From contig NZ_BSPC01000015.1 of the NCBI RefSeq assembly GCF_030160835.1, positions 310,001 through 374,000 of the forward strand: a DNA stretch of 64,000 nucleotides. The letters run 5' to 3'. Positions 19,237 to 27,293 of this stretch are shown piece after piece. The notes beneath the pieces were generated by a model, which ran no database searches, was not told where the DNA came from, and saw only the letters and a list, made by a program, of their open reading frames with translations. A program made the translations under genes and the position numbers. Positions within the stretch are counted from its first letter, which is position 1; every line of letters starts with the position of its first letter. This DNA comes from Labrys miyagiensis. Its GTDB lineage: Bacteria; Pseudomonadota; Alphaproteobacteria; Rhizobiales; Labraceae.

Positions 19237-20031
19237 ATGCCTGAGATCGTTGACGACAAGAAGACTGTGCCTGCCGAGGACCTCGCTCGCTTCGATGTGA
19301 TGCTGCGATCGGCCGGCCGTATCGTGGCCTTCACGGGGGCGGGCCTCTCAACGGAAGCCGGCATTCCCGATTTCCGCTCGCCCGGCGGGCGCTGGAGCCG
19401 GATGAAGCCGATCCTGTTCCAGGATTTCCTCGATAGCGACGAAGCACGGCGCGAGACCTGGCGGCGGCGCTTCGACATGGATGGCGAGATGCGTCGCGCT
19501 CGCCCCACGCGCGGGCACAGGGCCATCGCTTCCTGGATCAAGGCCGGCAAGAGCCCTGCGGTGATCACCCAGAACATCGACAATCTGCACCAGGCCTCCG
19601 GCATTCCCGACGATGCGGTGATCGAGGTGCATGGCAACACGACCTATGCCGCCTGTCTCGATTGCGCGAGGCGCTATGAGATCGAGGATCTGCGAGGCTC
19701 GTTCGCAGCGACGGGCGAGGCGCCTCGTTGTGATGGCTGCGGCGGCTTTGTGAAGACCGCCACCATTTCCTTTGGTCAACCGATGCCGGAAATCGCAATG
19801 CAAAGGGCGACGCAACTCGCCAAAACGAGCGATCTATTCGTGGTGGTCGGTTCCTCCCTGGTGGTCTACCCGGCCGCCGATTTGCCGCGACTGGCACGCA
19901 AGCAGGGGGCCAATGTTGTCATCATCAACAGGGAGCCGACGCCCGGCGACCGTTATGCGCACCTCCTGCTGAGGGGCGAGATCGGCGACATATTAGGGAA
20001 TTTTGTGCTCGAGAGTGGCGCGAAGCCATGA
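19237..20031 (+). CDS. cobB: NAD-dependent protein deacylase, Sir2 family
   Basis: A 264-residue sirtuin removing acyl groups from protein lysines with consumption of NAD. Seen: FTGAGLSTEAGIPDFRSPGG (NAD site, residues 30-50), TQNIDNLHQASG with the Asn-Ile-Asp core, the catalytic His in VHGN, a zinc site with two Cys pairs (CLDC and CDGC), GSSLVVYPAADLPRLA and IINREPTPGD. It belongs to the class with an extended N-terminus; acetyl versus other acyl specificity is unclear. A repeat hairpin ends 18 bases before the ATG. Confidence 0.94.
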   Translation: MPEIVDDKKTVPAEDLARFDVMLRSAGRIVAFTGAGLSTEAGIPDFRSPGGRWSRMKPILFQDFLDSDEARRETWRRRFDMDGEMRRARPTRGHRAIASWIKAGKSPAVITQNIDNLHQASGIPDDAVIEVHGNTTYAACLDCARRYEIEDLRGSFAATGEAPRCDGCGGFVKTATISFGQPMPEIAMQRATQLAKTSDLFVVVGSSLVVYPAADLPRLARKQGANVVIINREPTPGDRYAHLLLRGEIGDILGNFVLESGAKP

Positions 20032-20184
20032 AAATCGGGCGAATTCGAGGAAGTATCGCTGTTGCACGAAGTTGATGCACAAAATTGTTAATTCGGGCTT
20101 TCCGTGACGCCTAGCAGTGTTATCGTAGCAACGTCAAGAATCGTGCGGCAGCCCAATCCGTGGGCGATGTGTTGGATGGCGTAG

Positions 20185-20775
20185 ATGGGTACGAACGATT
20201 TTGAATCCAGGTTCGGGCCAGGTCGGGAAACCGGGGATCATCTGGATGAGAGACCGGTTGGCCTGATCGAGATTGCCGGCGCCATCAAATGGTTCGACGT
20301 CGCCAAGGGCTATGGGTTCATCGTGCCCGACAATGGCGGCCAGGACATCCTTCTGCATGTCAGCGTACTCAGGCGCGACGGTTTCCAGGCCGCCTATGAA
20401 GGCGCACGCGTGGTGGTCGAGGCAACCCAGCGCGCCAAGGGCCTGCAGGTCTTCCGCATCCTGTCGATGGATGAATCCACCGCCGTGCACCCCGCCCAGA
20501 TGCCGCCGGCGCGCACCCATGTGCAGGTGACGCCCTCCGGCGGCTTCGAGCCCACCACGGTGAAATGGTTCAACCGCCTGCGCGGATTCGGTTTCGTCTC
20601 ACGCGGCGACGGCACGCCCGACATCTTCGTCCATATGGAGACGTTGCGGCGCTTCGGCATCATGGATCTCAAGCCGGGGCAGACGCTCATGGTGCGCTTC
20701 GGCAATGGACCCAAGGGCCTGATGGCGGCGGAACTGAAGCTCGCCGACGGCCCGTCCGGCCCTCAATCGCATTAA
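20185..20775 (+). CDS. Cold shock protein with two CSD domains
   Basis: A 196-residue nucleic-acid-binding protein with two cold shock domains, at about residues 30-95 (GAIKWFDVAKGYGFIVPDNG, DILLHVSVLRR) and 120-190 (TVKWFNRLRGFGFVSRGDG, DIFVHMETLRR). Both keep the RNP1-like aromatic motif. Tandem-CSD proteins of this size are typical of alphaproteobacteria and act as RNA chaperones. A 150-base leader separates it from the sirtuin gene; DUF192 starts four bases after its stop, an arrangement I recall as conserved in the group. Confidence 0.93.
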   Translation: MGTNDFESRFGPGRETGDHLDERPVGLIEIAGAIKWFDVAKGYGFIVPDNGGQDILLHVSVLRRDGFQAAYEGARVVVEATQRAKGLQVFRILSMDESTAVHPAQMPPARTHVQVTPSGGFEPTTVKWFNRLRGFGFVSRGDGTPDIFVHMETLRRFGIMDLKPGQTLMVRFGNGPKGLMAAELKLADGPSGPQSH

Positions 20776-20779
20776 GAAG

Positions 20780-21256
20780 ATGCCGAAATACTCCATCTTT
20801 CCAACGATTTATATCGCCTTTTTCGTGTTTTTTGTTAGCTTTTTTGTCCTTCCATGTGCTTTTGCCGAAGACGGGGTCTTCGAGCCCCTTTCCATCACCA
20901 CAGCCAGCGGCAAGCATGATTTCCAGGTCGAGGTCATGCGAACGGACGACGAGCAGCAGCGCGGCATGATGTTCCGCCACAGCCTCGACGACGACAAAGG
21001 CATGCTGTTTCCCTTCCCGAACGAGCGCATCGCCACCTTCTGGATGGAAAACACCTATGTCCCGCTCGACATGATTTTCATCAAGAGCGACGGCAGCATT
21101 CAGCGCGTCGAAAAGCGCGCCGAACCGCTGTCGACGAACACCATCTCCTCGGGTGCGCCCGTGCTGGCGGTGCTGGAAGTGATCGGCGGCCTCTCCGACA
21201 AGTTGGGCATCCAGCCCGGGGACAAAGTCAGCTATCCTATCTTCAAGGAACAGTAG
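20780..21256 (+). CDS. DUF192 family exported protein
   Basis: A 158-residue protein with an N-terminal hydrophobic segment (residues 8-30) ending in CAFAE, a likely signal peptide cleaved after AFA. The mature part is a DUF192 domain: VEVMRTDDEQQRGMMFRHSL, then MLFPFPNERIATFWMENTY and PLDMIFIKSDGSI. The molecular function of the family is unknown; most members are periplasmic. It is co-transcribed with the two-domain cold shock gene, four bases upstream. Confidence 0.88.
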   Translation: MPKYSIFPTIYIAFFVFFVSFFVLPCAFAEDGVFEPLSITTASGKHDFQVEVMRTDDEQQRGMMFRHSLDDDKGMLFPFPNERIATFWMENTYVPLDMIFIKSDGSIQRVEKRAEPLSTNTISSGAPVLAVLEVIGGLSDKLGIQPGDKVSYPIFKEQ

Positions 21257-21290
21257 GGCGAGGGGCCCGCGAGTTCGGGGACCGAGGAGG

Positions 21291-21420
21291 GCGTCATTCC
21301 GGGCGACCGAAGGAAGACCCGGAATCCATGAACATTGTCCCTCGGAGGTTGTGTTCATGGATTCCGGCGTTCCCACTCCCAAGCGAAGCTTGGGAGGACA
21401 CGCTACAGCCGGAATGACGC
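21291..21420. repeat. Nested palindromic intergenic element
   Basis: A 130-bp element with a perfect outer inverted repeat GCGTCATTCCGG (21291-21302 and complement at 21409-21420), a perfect inner repeat GGAATCCATGAACA (21321-21334 and complement at 21352-21365), and a small palindrome CCCAAGCGAAGCTTGGG at 21377-21393. Elements with the CATTCCGGG...CCCGGAATCCATGAACA theme are common intergenic repeats in Rhizobiales genomes. It lies between the DUF192 gene and tRNA-Pro and may end the upstream transcript. Confidence 0.8.
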
Positions 21421-21562
21421 CTCCGCCTTCGCCCTTCCCGATTTCCAACCTTGGCAAATAGCATGCCTATATTCCAAGTGTTGAACAGCTTTGGTAAAAG
21501 CGTCTCACAGGCTCTTGCGGTTCGCGCCGCGTGCCCTTACTAAGCACATCACTCATTCTGAA

Positions 21563-21639
21563 CGGGGTATGGCGCAGCCTGGTAGCGCGACAGTTTTGGG
21601 TACTGTAGGTCGTAGGTTCGAATCCTGCTGCCCCGACCA
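21563..21639 (+). tRNA. tRNA-Pro (UGG)
   Basis: A 77-base cloverleaf: acceptor CGGGGTA with TGCCCCG, anticodon stem ACAGT/ACTGT enclosing TTTGGGT (anticodon TGG), T-arm GGTTCGAATCC, encoded ACCA end. The C at position 1 and the GCAGCCTGGTAGCGC D-arm are typical of bacterial tRNA-Pro. Confidence 0.97.
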
Positions 21640-21674
21640 GACATGAGGACAGACGAGAAAGCGGACGGCCAACG

Positions 21675-21980
21675 ATGACAGCGAAGATCTACAAGCCGGC
21701 GCGCACGGCCATGCAGTCGGGTTCCGCCAAGACCAAGAACTGGCTTCTGGAGTTCGAGCCGGAAGAGCCGCACTCGGTCGAGCCTCTGATGGGCTGGACC
21801 TCCTCTGGCGACATGAAGCAGCAGATCAAGCTGCACTTCGCCACCAAGGAGGAAGCGATCGCCTACGCCGAGCGCAACGGCATCGCCTTCCAGGTCTTCG
21901 AGCCACATGACCCAACGACCAAGATCCTTTCCTATTCGGATAATTTCAAGGTTTCGCGCGTCGGTCAGTGGACCCATTGA
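21675..21980 (+). CDS. NADH dehydrogenase accessory subunit, NDUFS4-like (ETC complex I subunit)
   Basis: A 101-residue homologue of the mitochondrial complex I accessory subunit NDUFS4, found in alphaproteobacteria. Seen: AKIYKPARTAMQSGSAKTKN, WLLEFEPEEP, PLMGWTSSGDM.QQIKL.F.TKEEAIAYAERNG and the C-terminal SYSDNFKVSRVGQWTH. In the bacteria it binds the peripheral arm near the NADH module; the nuo operon itself is not here. It lies between tRNA-Pro and tRNA-Arg. Its stop codon falls in the first unit of an 18-base tandem repeat. Confidence 0.92.
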   Translation: MTAKIYKPARTAMQSGSAKTKNWLLEFEPEEPHSVEPLMGWTSSGDMKQQIKLHFATKEEAIAYAERNGIAFQVFEPHDPTTKILSYSDNFKVSRVGQWTH

Positions 21981-22020
21981 GATCTTGGGGCCCATTGAGA
22001 TCCTGGGACCCATTGAGACC
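21973..22020. repeat. Short tandem repeat, 18-base unit, about 2.7 copies
   Basis: Units beginning CCCATTGAGATC at 21973, 21991 and 22009; the first two full units differ in three bases and the third is partial. The first unit contains the last codons and the TGA stop of the NDUFS4-like gene. Slippage here would not change the protein, since the first unit already holds the stop. Confidence 0.8.
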
Positions 22021-22069
22021 CCGCGCTGGCTGAACGCAAGTACAGGCTGGCTCTTGCCGCCGGCCTCGG

Positions 22070-22146
22070 GGCCCCATAGCTCAGCTGGATAGAGCGAGCG
22101 CCTTCTAAGCGCTAGGTCGCAGGTTCGAGCCCTGCTGGGGTCGCCA
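22070..22146 (+). tRNA. tRNA-Arg (UCU)
   Basis: A 77-base cloverleaf: acceptor GGCCCCA with TGGGGTC (one G-T pair), D-arm AGCTCAGCTGGATAGAGC, anticodon stem AGCGC/GCGCT around CTTCTAA (anticodon TCT), T-arm CAGGTTCGAGCCCTG, encoded CCA end. Confidence 0.97.
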
Positions 22147-22166
22147 TTTGCGGGCGTAAGGACATC

Positions 22167-22937
22167 ATGAACGATAATCAGGTTGTTTTTTTCTTTCCGC
22201 ACATTCTCAAATGTGCCGGGATCAGTGTGCGCAATTTTCTCATCGACGCCTTGCCGCCCGAACAGGCGGCTCTGATCTACAGCGAGAAGGAACGCGATCC
22301 CTGGCTGAAGCCGCTTGAACGTGTGCCGCAGAGCCAACGCGAAGCAATGCGCATCCTTTACGGACACCGGCTGCCGCGCAGCGCCATTGAAGGTTTCCAG
22401 GGCCACCCGATCTGGGAGGTCGGTCTCCTGCGCGATCCGACTTCCTGGTGCGTTTCAATGTACAACTTCCTGCAGACTGCGGCCGAGCGGCATCGCGTGA
22501 AAGGCTGGTCGTTCGAGAAGTGGTACGGTACCATCAAGCGCAACCGTATCAGTCGCTTCTACCTCAAGAATTACTACCGCCTCTCCTCGACGAAGCTGCG
22601 TTTCATGTCGGAGCGCAATCGCTTCGATTTCATGTCCGAGCATTTCGACAAGTTTTGGTTCGTGGGAGACTACCGCAATTGCGACAATGTCGTCGCGCGG
22701 ATTGCGGAGGAACTCGGCGTATCTTTCGAGAAGCTGCCGCACATCCATGCCGCGCCGGAGAACAGCGTGCGAGTTCAGGATCTGAGCGATGCCTTGCGCG
22801 CGCGCATTCGCGAGGAAAACGCCCTTGATCAGGCGCTCTACGATGCCTGGGCCAAGCGCCTGTGGGACGGGAAGCCCAATCTCGATGCCGGCAGCGACCT
22901 TCCCTCGCGCTGGACCTGGGCCAATATTGCGAGCTGA
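22167..22937 (+). CDS. Sulfotransferase-like protein
   Basis: A 256-residue protein with VFFFPHILKCAGISVRNFL at the N-terminus, matching the 5'-phosphosulfate-binding loop of PAPS-dependent carbohydrate sulfotransferases, and GLLRDPTSWCVSMYNF near residue 90, matching the 3'-phosphate-binding segment. The C-terminal half is more divergent, with FDKFWFVGDYRN like the later sulfotransferase core. No signal peptide is seen. It precedes an ArnT-like glycosyltransferase by 43 bases on the same strand, suggesting that both modify a surface glycan or lipid. Exact substrate unknown. Confidence 0.75.
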   Translation: MNDNQVVFFFPHILKCAGISVRNFLIDALPPEQAALIYSEKERDPWLKPLERVPQSQREAMRILYGHRLPRSAIEGFQGHPIWEVGLLRDPTSWCVSMYNFLQTAAERHRVKGWSFEKWYGTIKRNRISRFYLKNYYRLSSTKLRFMSERNRFDFMSEHFDKFWFVGDYRNCDNVVARIAEELGVSFEKLPHIHAAPENSVRVQDLSDALRARIREENALDQALYDAWAKRLWDGKPNLDAGSDLPSRWTWANIAS

Positions 22938-22980
22938 CCGGCGCGACCGCACGTCTGAACGCTCGAAGGGGAGATGGTGA

Positions 22981-24735
22981 ATGGCGGATACACTCAATCC
23001 CCCGCTCATGCAGAAAAGCACGCTTGGCCAGGTTTTCGACCGCGTGGCCGCGTCCAATCTCCTGACCCTTGCAGCACTGCTGTTCACTGCCTTTCTCGCT
23101 CTCGCGCCCGGCTTCACCACGCTGCCGCCGATGGACCGTGACGAGCCGCGCTTCGCCCAGGCCTCCAAGCAGATGCTGGAGAGCGGCGACTATGTCTCCA
23201 TCCGTTTCCAGGACGAGGCGCGGCTGAAGAAGCCGGTGGGTATCTACTGGCTGCAGGCCGCAGCGGTCAGCCTGGGTGAAAAGCTGGGCGTGCCCGAGGC
23301 GCGCACCACGATCTGGCTCTACCGCATCCCCTCGCTAACCGCCGCCATCGGCGCCATCCTGCTGACCTGGTGGACCGCACTGCCGCTCGTCGGCCGGCAG
23401 CCGGCGCTGCTGTCGGGCATGATGATGGCGGGTTGCGTGCTGCTCGGCGTGGAAGCGCGGCTCGGCAAGACGGATGCGACGCAGCTTTTCACCGTGATGT
23501 TGATGGTGAGCGTGCTGGCACGTTTCTTCATGGCCTCGCGCAACCGCCTGGTGGCGCCGAGCGGCTTGGTCCTGCCGGCGATCTTCTGGATCGGCATGGC
23601 CGCTTCGATCCTGATCAAGGGACCGATCGGCTTCCTCCTGGTCGCGCTCACCTGCCCCACGCTCGTCGCTCTCTGCCGGCGCGCGGATGCACCCGCTGCC
23701 GGTCCAGGAGGTGGGTGGTTCGCCACGCGCGACTGGCAGTGGCTGAAGAGCCTGCACTGGCTTTACGGCCTGATCTTCACGCTGGTGCTGGTCTCGCCCT
23801 GGTTCATCGCCATCATGATCCAGACGGGCGGCGCCTTCCTGCAGCAATCGGTTGGCGAGGACATGCTGAACAAGGTGGCGGGCGCACAGGAGTCGCATGG
23901 CGGCTGGCCCGGCACCTATCTCGCTGTCTTATGGGGCACGTTCTGGCCGTTTGCGCCTTTGGCGGCGCTGGCCGCACCCTGGGTCTGGCGCCACCGCCGC
24001 GAGCCCGCGGTGATGTTCCTGCTGGCCTGGCTGGTGCCGTTCTGGTTGGTGTTCGAGTTCTTCCCGACCAAGCTGCCGCACTACGTGCTGCCAGTCTATC
24101 CGGCGATATCGATCCTGATCTCGGCAGCGCTGTTCACGGATGGCCTGCCTCGGGCGCTCTGGGAGCGTATCGTGGCCGGGCTCATCCCCTTGCTTGCCAC
24201 CGTCCTGGCCGCGGTGGCCATCGGTGCCGTCTGGTTCTACCAGCGAGAGATTGCCTGGCTTGCCCTGCTTCTCGGGCTCCTCGCCATTGCCGCCTCCATC
24301 GTCTGCTGGAAGCAACTTGGGCAAGGACGGCAGGTCGAGGCCGTGCTGAGCTGCCTTGCCACCGGCCTGCTGCTTTATTGGGGCGTCTATGCCGGCGCCA
24401 TCCCCAAGCTCCAGGCCATCGCCATCAGCCCGCGCCTGGTCGCGGCGGCCGCGACCCCGCAATGCCCGCATGTCCACGCCGCCAGCGTCGGCTTCCGCGA
24501 GCCGAGCCTGGTGTTCCTCGCCGGCACGGACCTGCAGCTGCCGGACGCTGCGGGCGCCGCTGACTTCCTGGGACAAGGGACCTGCCGCGCGGCCTTCGTC
24601 GATGCCAAGTTCGAACCGGCCTTCCTGGCGCGCCTGGCGACCGATGGCACCAAGGCAGCGCTGGTGACCAGGGTCGACGGCATCAACATCAATGGCGGCA
24701 GGAAGCTCGATATAGGGGTGTATCGGGCGCAGTAG
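22981..24735 (+). CDS. ArnT-like glycosyltransferase, GT39/PMT family
   Basis: A 584-residue polytopic membrane protein, with about a dozen hydrophobic segments, and the N-terminal catalytic loop PPMDRDEPRFAQASKQMLES followed by DEARLKKPVGIYWLQA. These are hallmarks of ArnT-type enzymes, which transfer a sugar from undecaprenyl phosphate to lipid A or another periplasmic acceptor. A soluble periplasmic domain follows residue 480. The neighbouring sulfotransferase suggests envelope decoration. A long palindrome begins two bases after its stop. Acceptor and donor sugar cannot be told from sequence. Confidence 0.88.
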   Translation: MADTLNPPLMQKSTLGQVFDRVAASNLLTLAALLFTAFLALAPGFTTLPPMDRDEPRFAQASKQMLESGDYVSIRFQDEARLKKPVGIYWLQAAAVSLGEKLGVPEARTTIWLYRIPSLTAAIGAILLTWWTALPLVGRQPALLSGMMMAGCVLLGVEARLGKTDATQLFTVMLMVSVLARFFMASRNRLVAPSGLVLPAIFWIGMAASILIKGPIGFLLVALTCPTLVALCRRADAPAAGPGGGWFATRDWQWLKSLHWLYGLIFTLVLVSPWFIAIMIQTGGAFLQQSVGEDMLNKVAGAQESHGGWPGTYLAVLWGTFWPFAPLAALAAPWVWRHRREPAVMFLLAWLVPFWLVFEFFPTKLPHYVLPVYPAISILISAALFTDGLPRALWERIVAGLIPLLATVLAAVAIGAVWFYQREIAWLALLLGLLAIAASIVCWKQLGQGRQVEAVLSCLATGLLLYWGVYAGAIPKLQAIAISPRLVAAAATPQCPHVHAASVGFREPSLVFLAGTDLQLPDAAGAADFLGQGTCRAAFVDAKFEPAFLARLATDGTKAALVTRVDGININGGRKLDIGVYRAQ

Positions 24736-24737
24736 TT

Positions 24738-24820
24738 CCGGGTGCACGGGCATCCTGCCCGTTCCTGGAACCGCGGCGCTTACAGGAAAGGATGAACGGG
24801 CAGGATACCCGTGCACCCGG
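24738..24820. repeat. Long inverted repeat between convergent genes
   Basis: 27-base arms (24738-24764 and 24794-24820), containing CCGGGTGCACGGGCATCC and differing at one position, flank a 29-base loop. The element fills almost the whole gap between the convergent ArnT-like gene (stop two bases before) and dinB (stop one base after). It probably forms a bidirectional terminator or transcript-end hairpin; it may also be a member of a dispersed palindrome family. Confidence 0.85.
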
Positions 24821-24821
24821 T

Positions 24822-26090
24822 TTACCCCTCGTCCTTCTCCGGCCGAAACGCGATACCCTTCTGCACCGCAGCCTTGCCGAACTTCGCGCGCACCGCGTCG
24901 ATGGCATCCTCGGCCGCCACCAGGCGCTTGGCGAGCGGGTCCGCGAGGTCGCCATGGTCGGCATCGGCCATATCGACCAGGCCGGTGACGCCGATGCCGA
25001 TCAGGCGGTATTGCGTGCCGTCCGTCTCCTTCGCCAGCAGCTTCTTGCCGGTCTCGAAGATGCGGGTGGCAAGGCGCGTCGGCTCGTGCAGGCCCTGGGC
25101 CCGGGTGCGGAGCTTGAAATCGGCCGATTTCAGCTTGAGCGTCACCGTGGAGCCGGCGATCGAGGCGTTCTTCAGGCGTGAGGAGACTTTTTCGGAGAGA
25201 CGCCAGAGGATGGGCAGGAGATTCTCGCCGGTCGCGAGATCGTGCTCGAAAGTGGTCTCCGCCGAGACGGATTTGCGGTCGCCCTCCGGATCGACTTTGC
25301 GGGTGTCGCGGCCGAAGGCAAGGCGGGCCAGCCGCTGGCCCTCGACGCCGTAGCGCCTGATCAGCGGGATCTCGCCGGCCTTCTGGAGGTCGGCGATGGT
25401 GCGCAGACCGTCCCGCTCGTAACGCGCTGCGCCCGCCTTGCCAACGCCCCAGATGAAGGAGATCGGGCGCTGAGCCAGGAAGGCGGGTGCTTCCTCCGGC
25501 GAGAGCACGGCAAAGCCGCGTGGCTTTTCGAGATCCGAGGCGGTCTTGGCCAGGAACTTGTTGCCGGACAGGCCAATGGAAACGGTGATGCCGAGTTCCT
25601 TCTCCACGCGGTTGGCAAAGAGCAGCAGCGTGCGGGCGGGGCTGGCGTGATGCAGGCGTTCGGTGCCGGTGAGGTCGAGAAAAGCCTCGTCGATCGAGAG
25701 CGGTTCGACCAGCGGCGTCAGCGCCAGCATCCTCTCGCGCACCTGCCGTCCCACCTGGACATATTTTTCCATGTTGGGCCGGATGACGACGGCTTCGGGA
25801 CAGAGCTTCAAGGCCTGGAACATCGGCATGGCCGAGCGCACGCCATAGGTGCGGGCGATATAGCAGCAGGTGGAGACCACGCCGCGCTTGGCTCCGCCCA
25901 CGATCACCGGCTGGTCGGCGAGAGAGGGATCGTCGCGCTTTTCGATCGTTGCGTAGAAGGCATCGCAATCGACATGGGCGATCGACAGCTTTTCCAGTGC
26001 CGGATGCCCGATGATGCGGGGCGAGCGGCAGGTGGGACAGCGCTCTCTTTCGCCGACATCGCTGAGGCAATCGCGGCAGATCGCGCCCAT
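24822..26090 (-). CDS. dinB: DNA polymerase IV (Y-family translesion polymerase)
   Basis: A 422-residue error-prone polymerase. Residues 1-30 form a small zinc-ribbon-like extension (CRDC and CPTC pairs) before the catalytic core [18 protein letters not shown]; further active-site motifs are [12 protein letters not shown]-type sequence and [13 protein letters not shown] with the catalytic Asp-Glu. The helix-hairpin-helix region and little-finger domain follow. The N-terminal Cys-rich extension is shared by many alphaproteobacterial DinB proteins. It follows the DUF3572 gene by three bases, so the two are an operon. Confidence 0.95.
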   Translation of the reverse strand: MGAICRDCLSDVGERERCPTCRSPRIIGHPALEKLSIAHVDCDAFYATIEKRDDPSLADQPVIVGGAKRGVVSTCCYIARTYGVRSAMPMFQALKLCPEAVVIRPNMEKYVQVGRQVRERMLALTPLVEPLSIDEAFLDLTGTERLHHASPARTLLLFANRVEKELGITVSIGLSGNKFLAKTASDLEKPRGFAVLSPEEAPAFLAQRPISFIWGVGKAGAARYERDGLRTIADLQKAGEIPLIRRYGVEGQRLARLAFGRDTRKVDPEGDRKSVSAETTFEHDLATGENLLPILWRLSEKVSSRLKNASIAGSTVTLKLKSADFKLRTRAQGLHEPTRLATRIFETGKKLLAKETDGTQYRLIGIGVTGLVDMADADHGDLADPLAKRLVAAEDAIDAVRAKFGKAAVQKGIAFRPEKDEG

Positions 26091-26093
26091 GGT

Positions 26094-26387
26094 TCAGTCC
26101 CAATGAAGTCCGAGGCGGGCGGCGGCGCGCTGGAGATCTTCCGGTGTCAGATCGTTCTCGGCGGCGAAGGCAGATGCGGTGTCTTCGTCCGAGAGAACGT
26201 GCTGCAGCACGGAAGCAAGAAAACCGGGTTGGGTGACGGCGGATCGAATCTCGTCGGGCGCCAGGCCAGTCAGCGCAAAGAAATTCGCGAGTCGATCCGG
26301 GTCTCCGGCGATGAAGCCGAGTGCCTGCGCGGCGATTTGTTCCGCGCGTTGCTTTTGCGCCTCTTCGCTGCCTCTTTGCTTGAGCAT
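26094..26387 (-). CDS. DUF3572 family protein
   Basis: A 97-residue helical protein with AEQIAAQALGFIAGDPDRLANFF, then LTGLAPDEIRSAV and DLQRAAARLGL, the pattern of the alphaproteobacterial DUF3572 family. Function unknown. It is divergent from divK across about 115 bases and upstream of dinB, a neighbourhood I recall as conserved in Rhizobiales. Confidence 0.88.
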   Translation of the reverse strand: MLKQRGSEEAQKQRAEQIAAQALGFIAGDPDRLANFFALTGLAPDEIRSAVTQPGFLASVLQHVLSDEDTASAFAAENDLTPEDLQRAAARLGLHWD

Positions 26388-26504
26388 CGAATTTCCCGTT
26401 TGGTAAGGACTGAGTGCTAAGTGAAAATGCCGTGCAGGATCACGGGTGCAAGAGATTCGGGTCTATCCCGCTTTGCTTGCATTGTACCGCAGACGAGGGG
26501 CTCA

Positions 26505-26873
26505 ATGGCCAAGAAAGTCCTGATCGTGGAAGATAATGAGCTCAACATGAAGCTTTTCCACGATCTGTTGGAAGCTCACGGCTATGACATCGTGGAGACG
26601 CGCAGCGGCGTCGACGTGATGAATCTCGCCCGCACGCATCGCCCCGACCTCATCCTGATGGATATTCAGTTGCCGGAGGTATCCGGGCTGGAGGTCACGC
26701 GCTGGCTGAAGGATGACGACGAGCTGAAGTCGATTCCCGTTGTCGCCATCACCGCCTTCGCCATGAAGGGCGATGAGGAGCGCATCCGCCAGGGGGGCTG
26801 CGAGGCCTACCTCTCCAAGCCGATCTCGGTGGCGAAGTTCCTGGAGACGGTGCGCAGCTTCCTGGGGGAGTAA
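26505..26873 (+). CDS. divK: Single-domain cell-cycle response regulator DivK
   Basis: A 122-residue receiver protein: [20 protein letters not shown], phospho-acceptor Asp in [13 protein letters not shown], and the Thr/Lys positions in [12 protein letters not shown] and [12 protein letters not shown]. DivK relays phosphate between the kinases PleC and DivJ and controls CtrA. The start at 26505 is chosen because it gives the normal length and follows a GAGGGG site; an earlier in-frame ATG at 26421 adds an unrelated extension. In related genomes pleD usually follows divK; here a convergent VOC gene does, with only three bases between stops. Confidence 0.94.
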   Translation: MAKKVLIVEDNELNMKLFHDLLEAHGYDIVETRSGVDVMNLARTHRPDLILMDIQLPEVSGLEVTRWLKDDDELKSIPVVAITAFAMKGDEERIRQGGCEAYLSKPISVAKFLETVRSFLGE

Positions 26874-26876
26874 GCG

Positions 26877-27275
26877 TTACTTCGCCGGATAGCTTGCGAC
26901 TTCAATGAGATTTCCGTCCGGGTCGCGGCAATAGACAGAGGTCATCGGGCCGAGAGCGCCTTGGCGTGTGGCGGGACCGTCGACGATCTCGATACCTTCC
27001 TTTCGGAAGTGAGCAACGACTTCATCGGGTTCGGCCCGGGTGATGAAGCAGATATCACCGGAACCAGGCCGGTCGTTGACACCGGTTGCCCATTCACCGG
27101 GATCGAAGTCGGCCGGCCGCAGATTGATCTTCTGGTTGCCGAATTTGAGGGCGGTACGCCCCTGGCCGAAGACCTCGCGTTGCATGCCCAGCACGCGCTC
27201 ATACCAGGATGCAGTGGCCTCGACGTCCCTGCAGTTCAGGACGATGTGATCGAAGCGCTCGATGCGAAGGGACAT
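26877..27275 (-). CDS. VOC family (glyoxalase/bleomycin resistance-like) protein
   Basis: A 132-residue protein with one glyoxalase fold: IERFDHIVLNCRDVEATASW, YERVLGM, LKFGNQKINLRP, and the C-terminal SVYCRDPDGNLIEVASY with the typical Glu metal ligand. It resembles VOC proteins annotated as virulence or glyoxalase-like proteins, with no specific substrate. It is convergent with divK and lies 18 bases downstream of the GNAT gene on the same strand. Confidence 0.88.
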   Translation of the reverse strand: MSLRIERFDHIVLNCRDVEATASWYERVLGMQREVFGQGRTALKFGNQKINLRPADFDPGEWATGVNDRPGSGDICFITRAEPDEVVAHFRKEGIEIVDGPATRQGALGPMTSVYCRDPDGNLIEVASYPAK

Positions 27276-27293
27276 GAGGCCTCCCCGGAGACT

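Noticed and set aside
21451-21474. A TTGGCA / TATATT pair as promoter of tRNA-Pro
   Set aside because: The spacing is only about 11 bases, too short for a sigma70 promoter.
23929-26103. A 724-codon minus-strand open frame spanning the ArnT-like gene end and dinB
   Set aside because: dinB is certain in another frame of the same strand, and the long frame crosses a palindrome and two gene ends with no recognisable domain.
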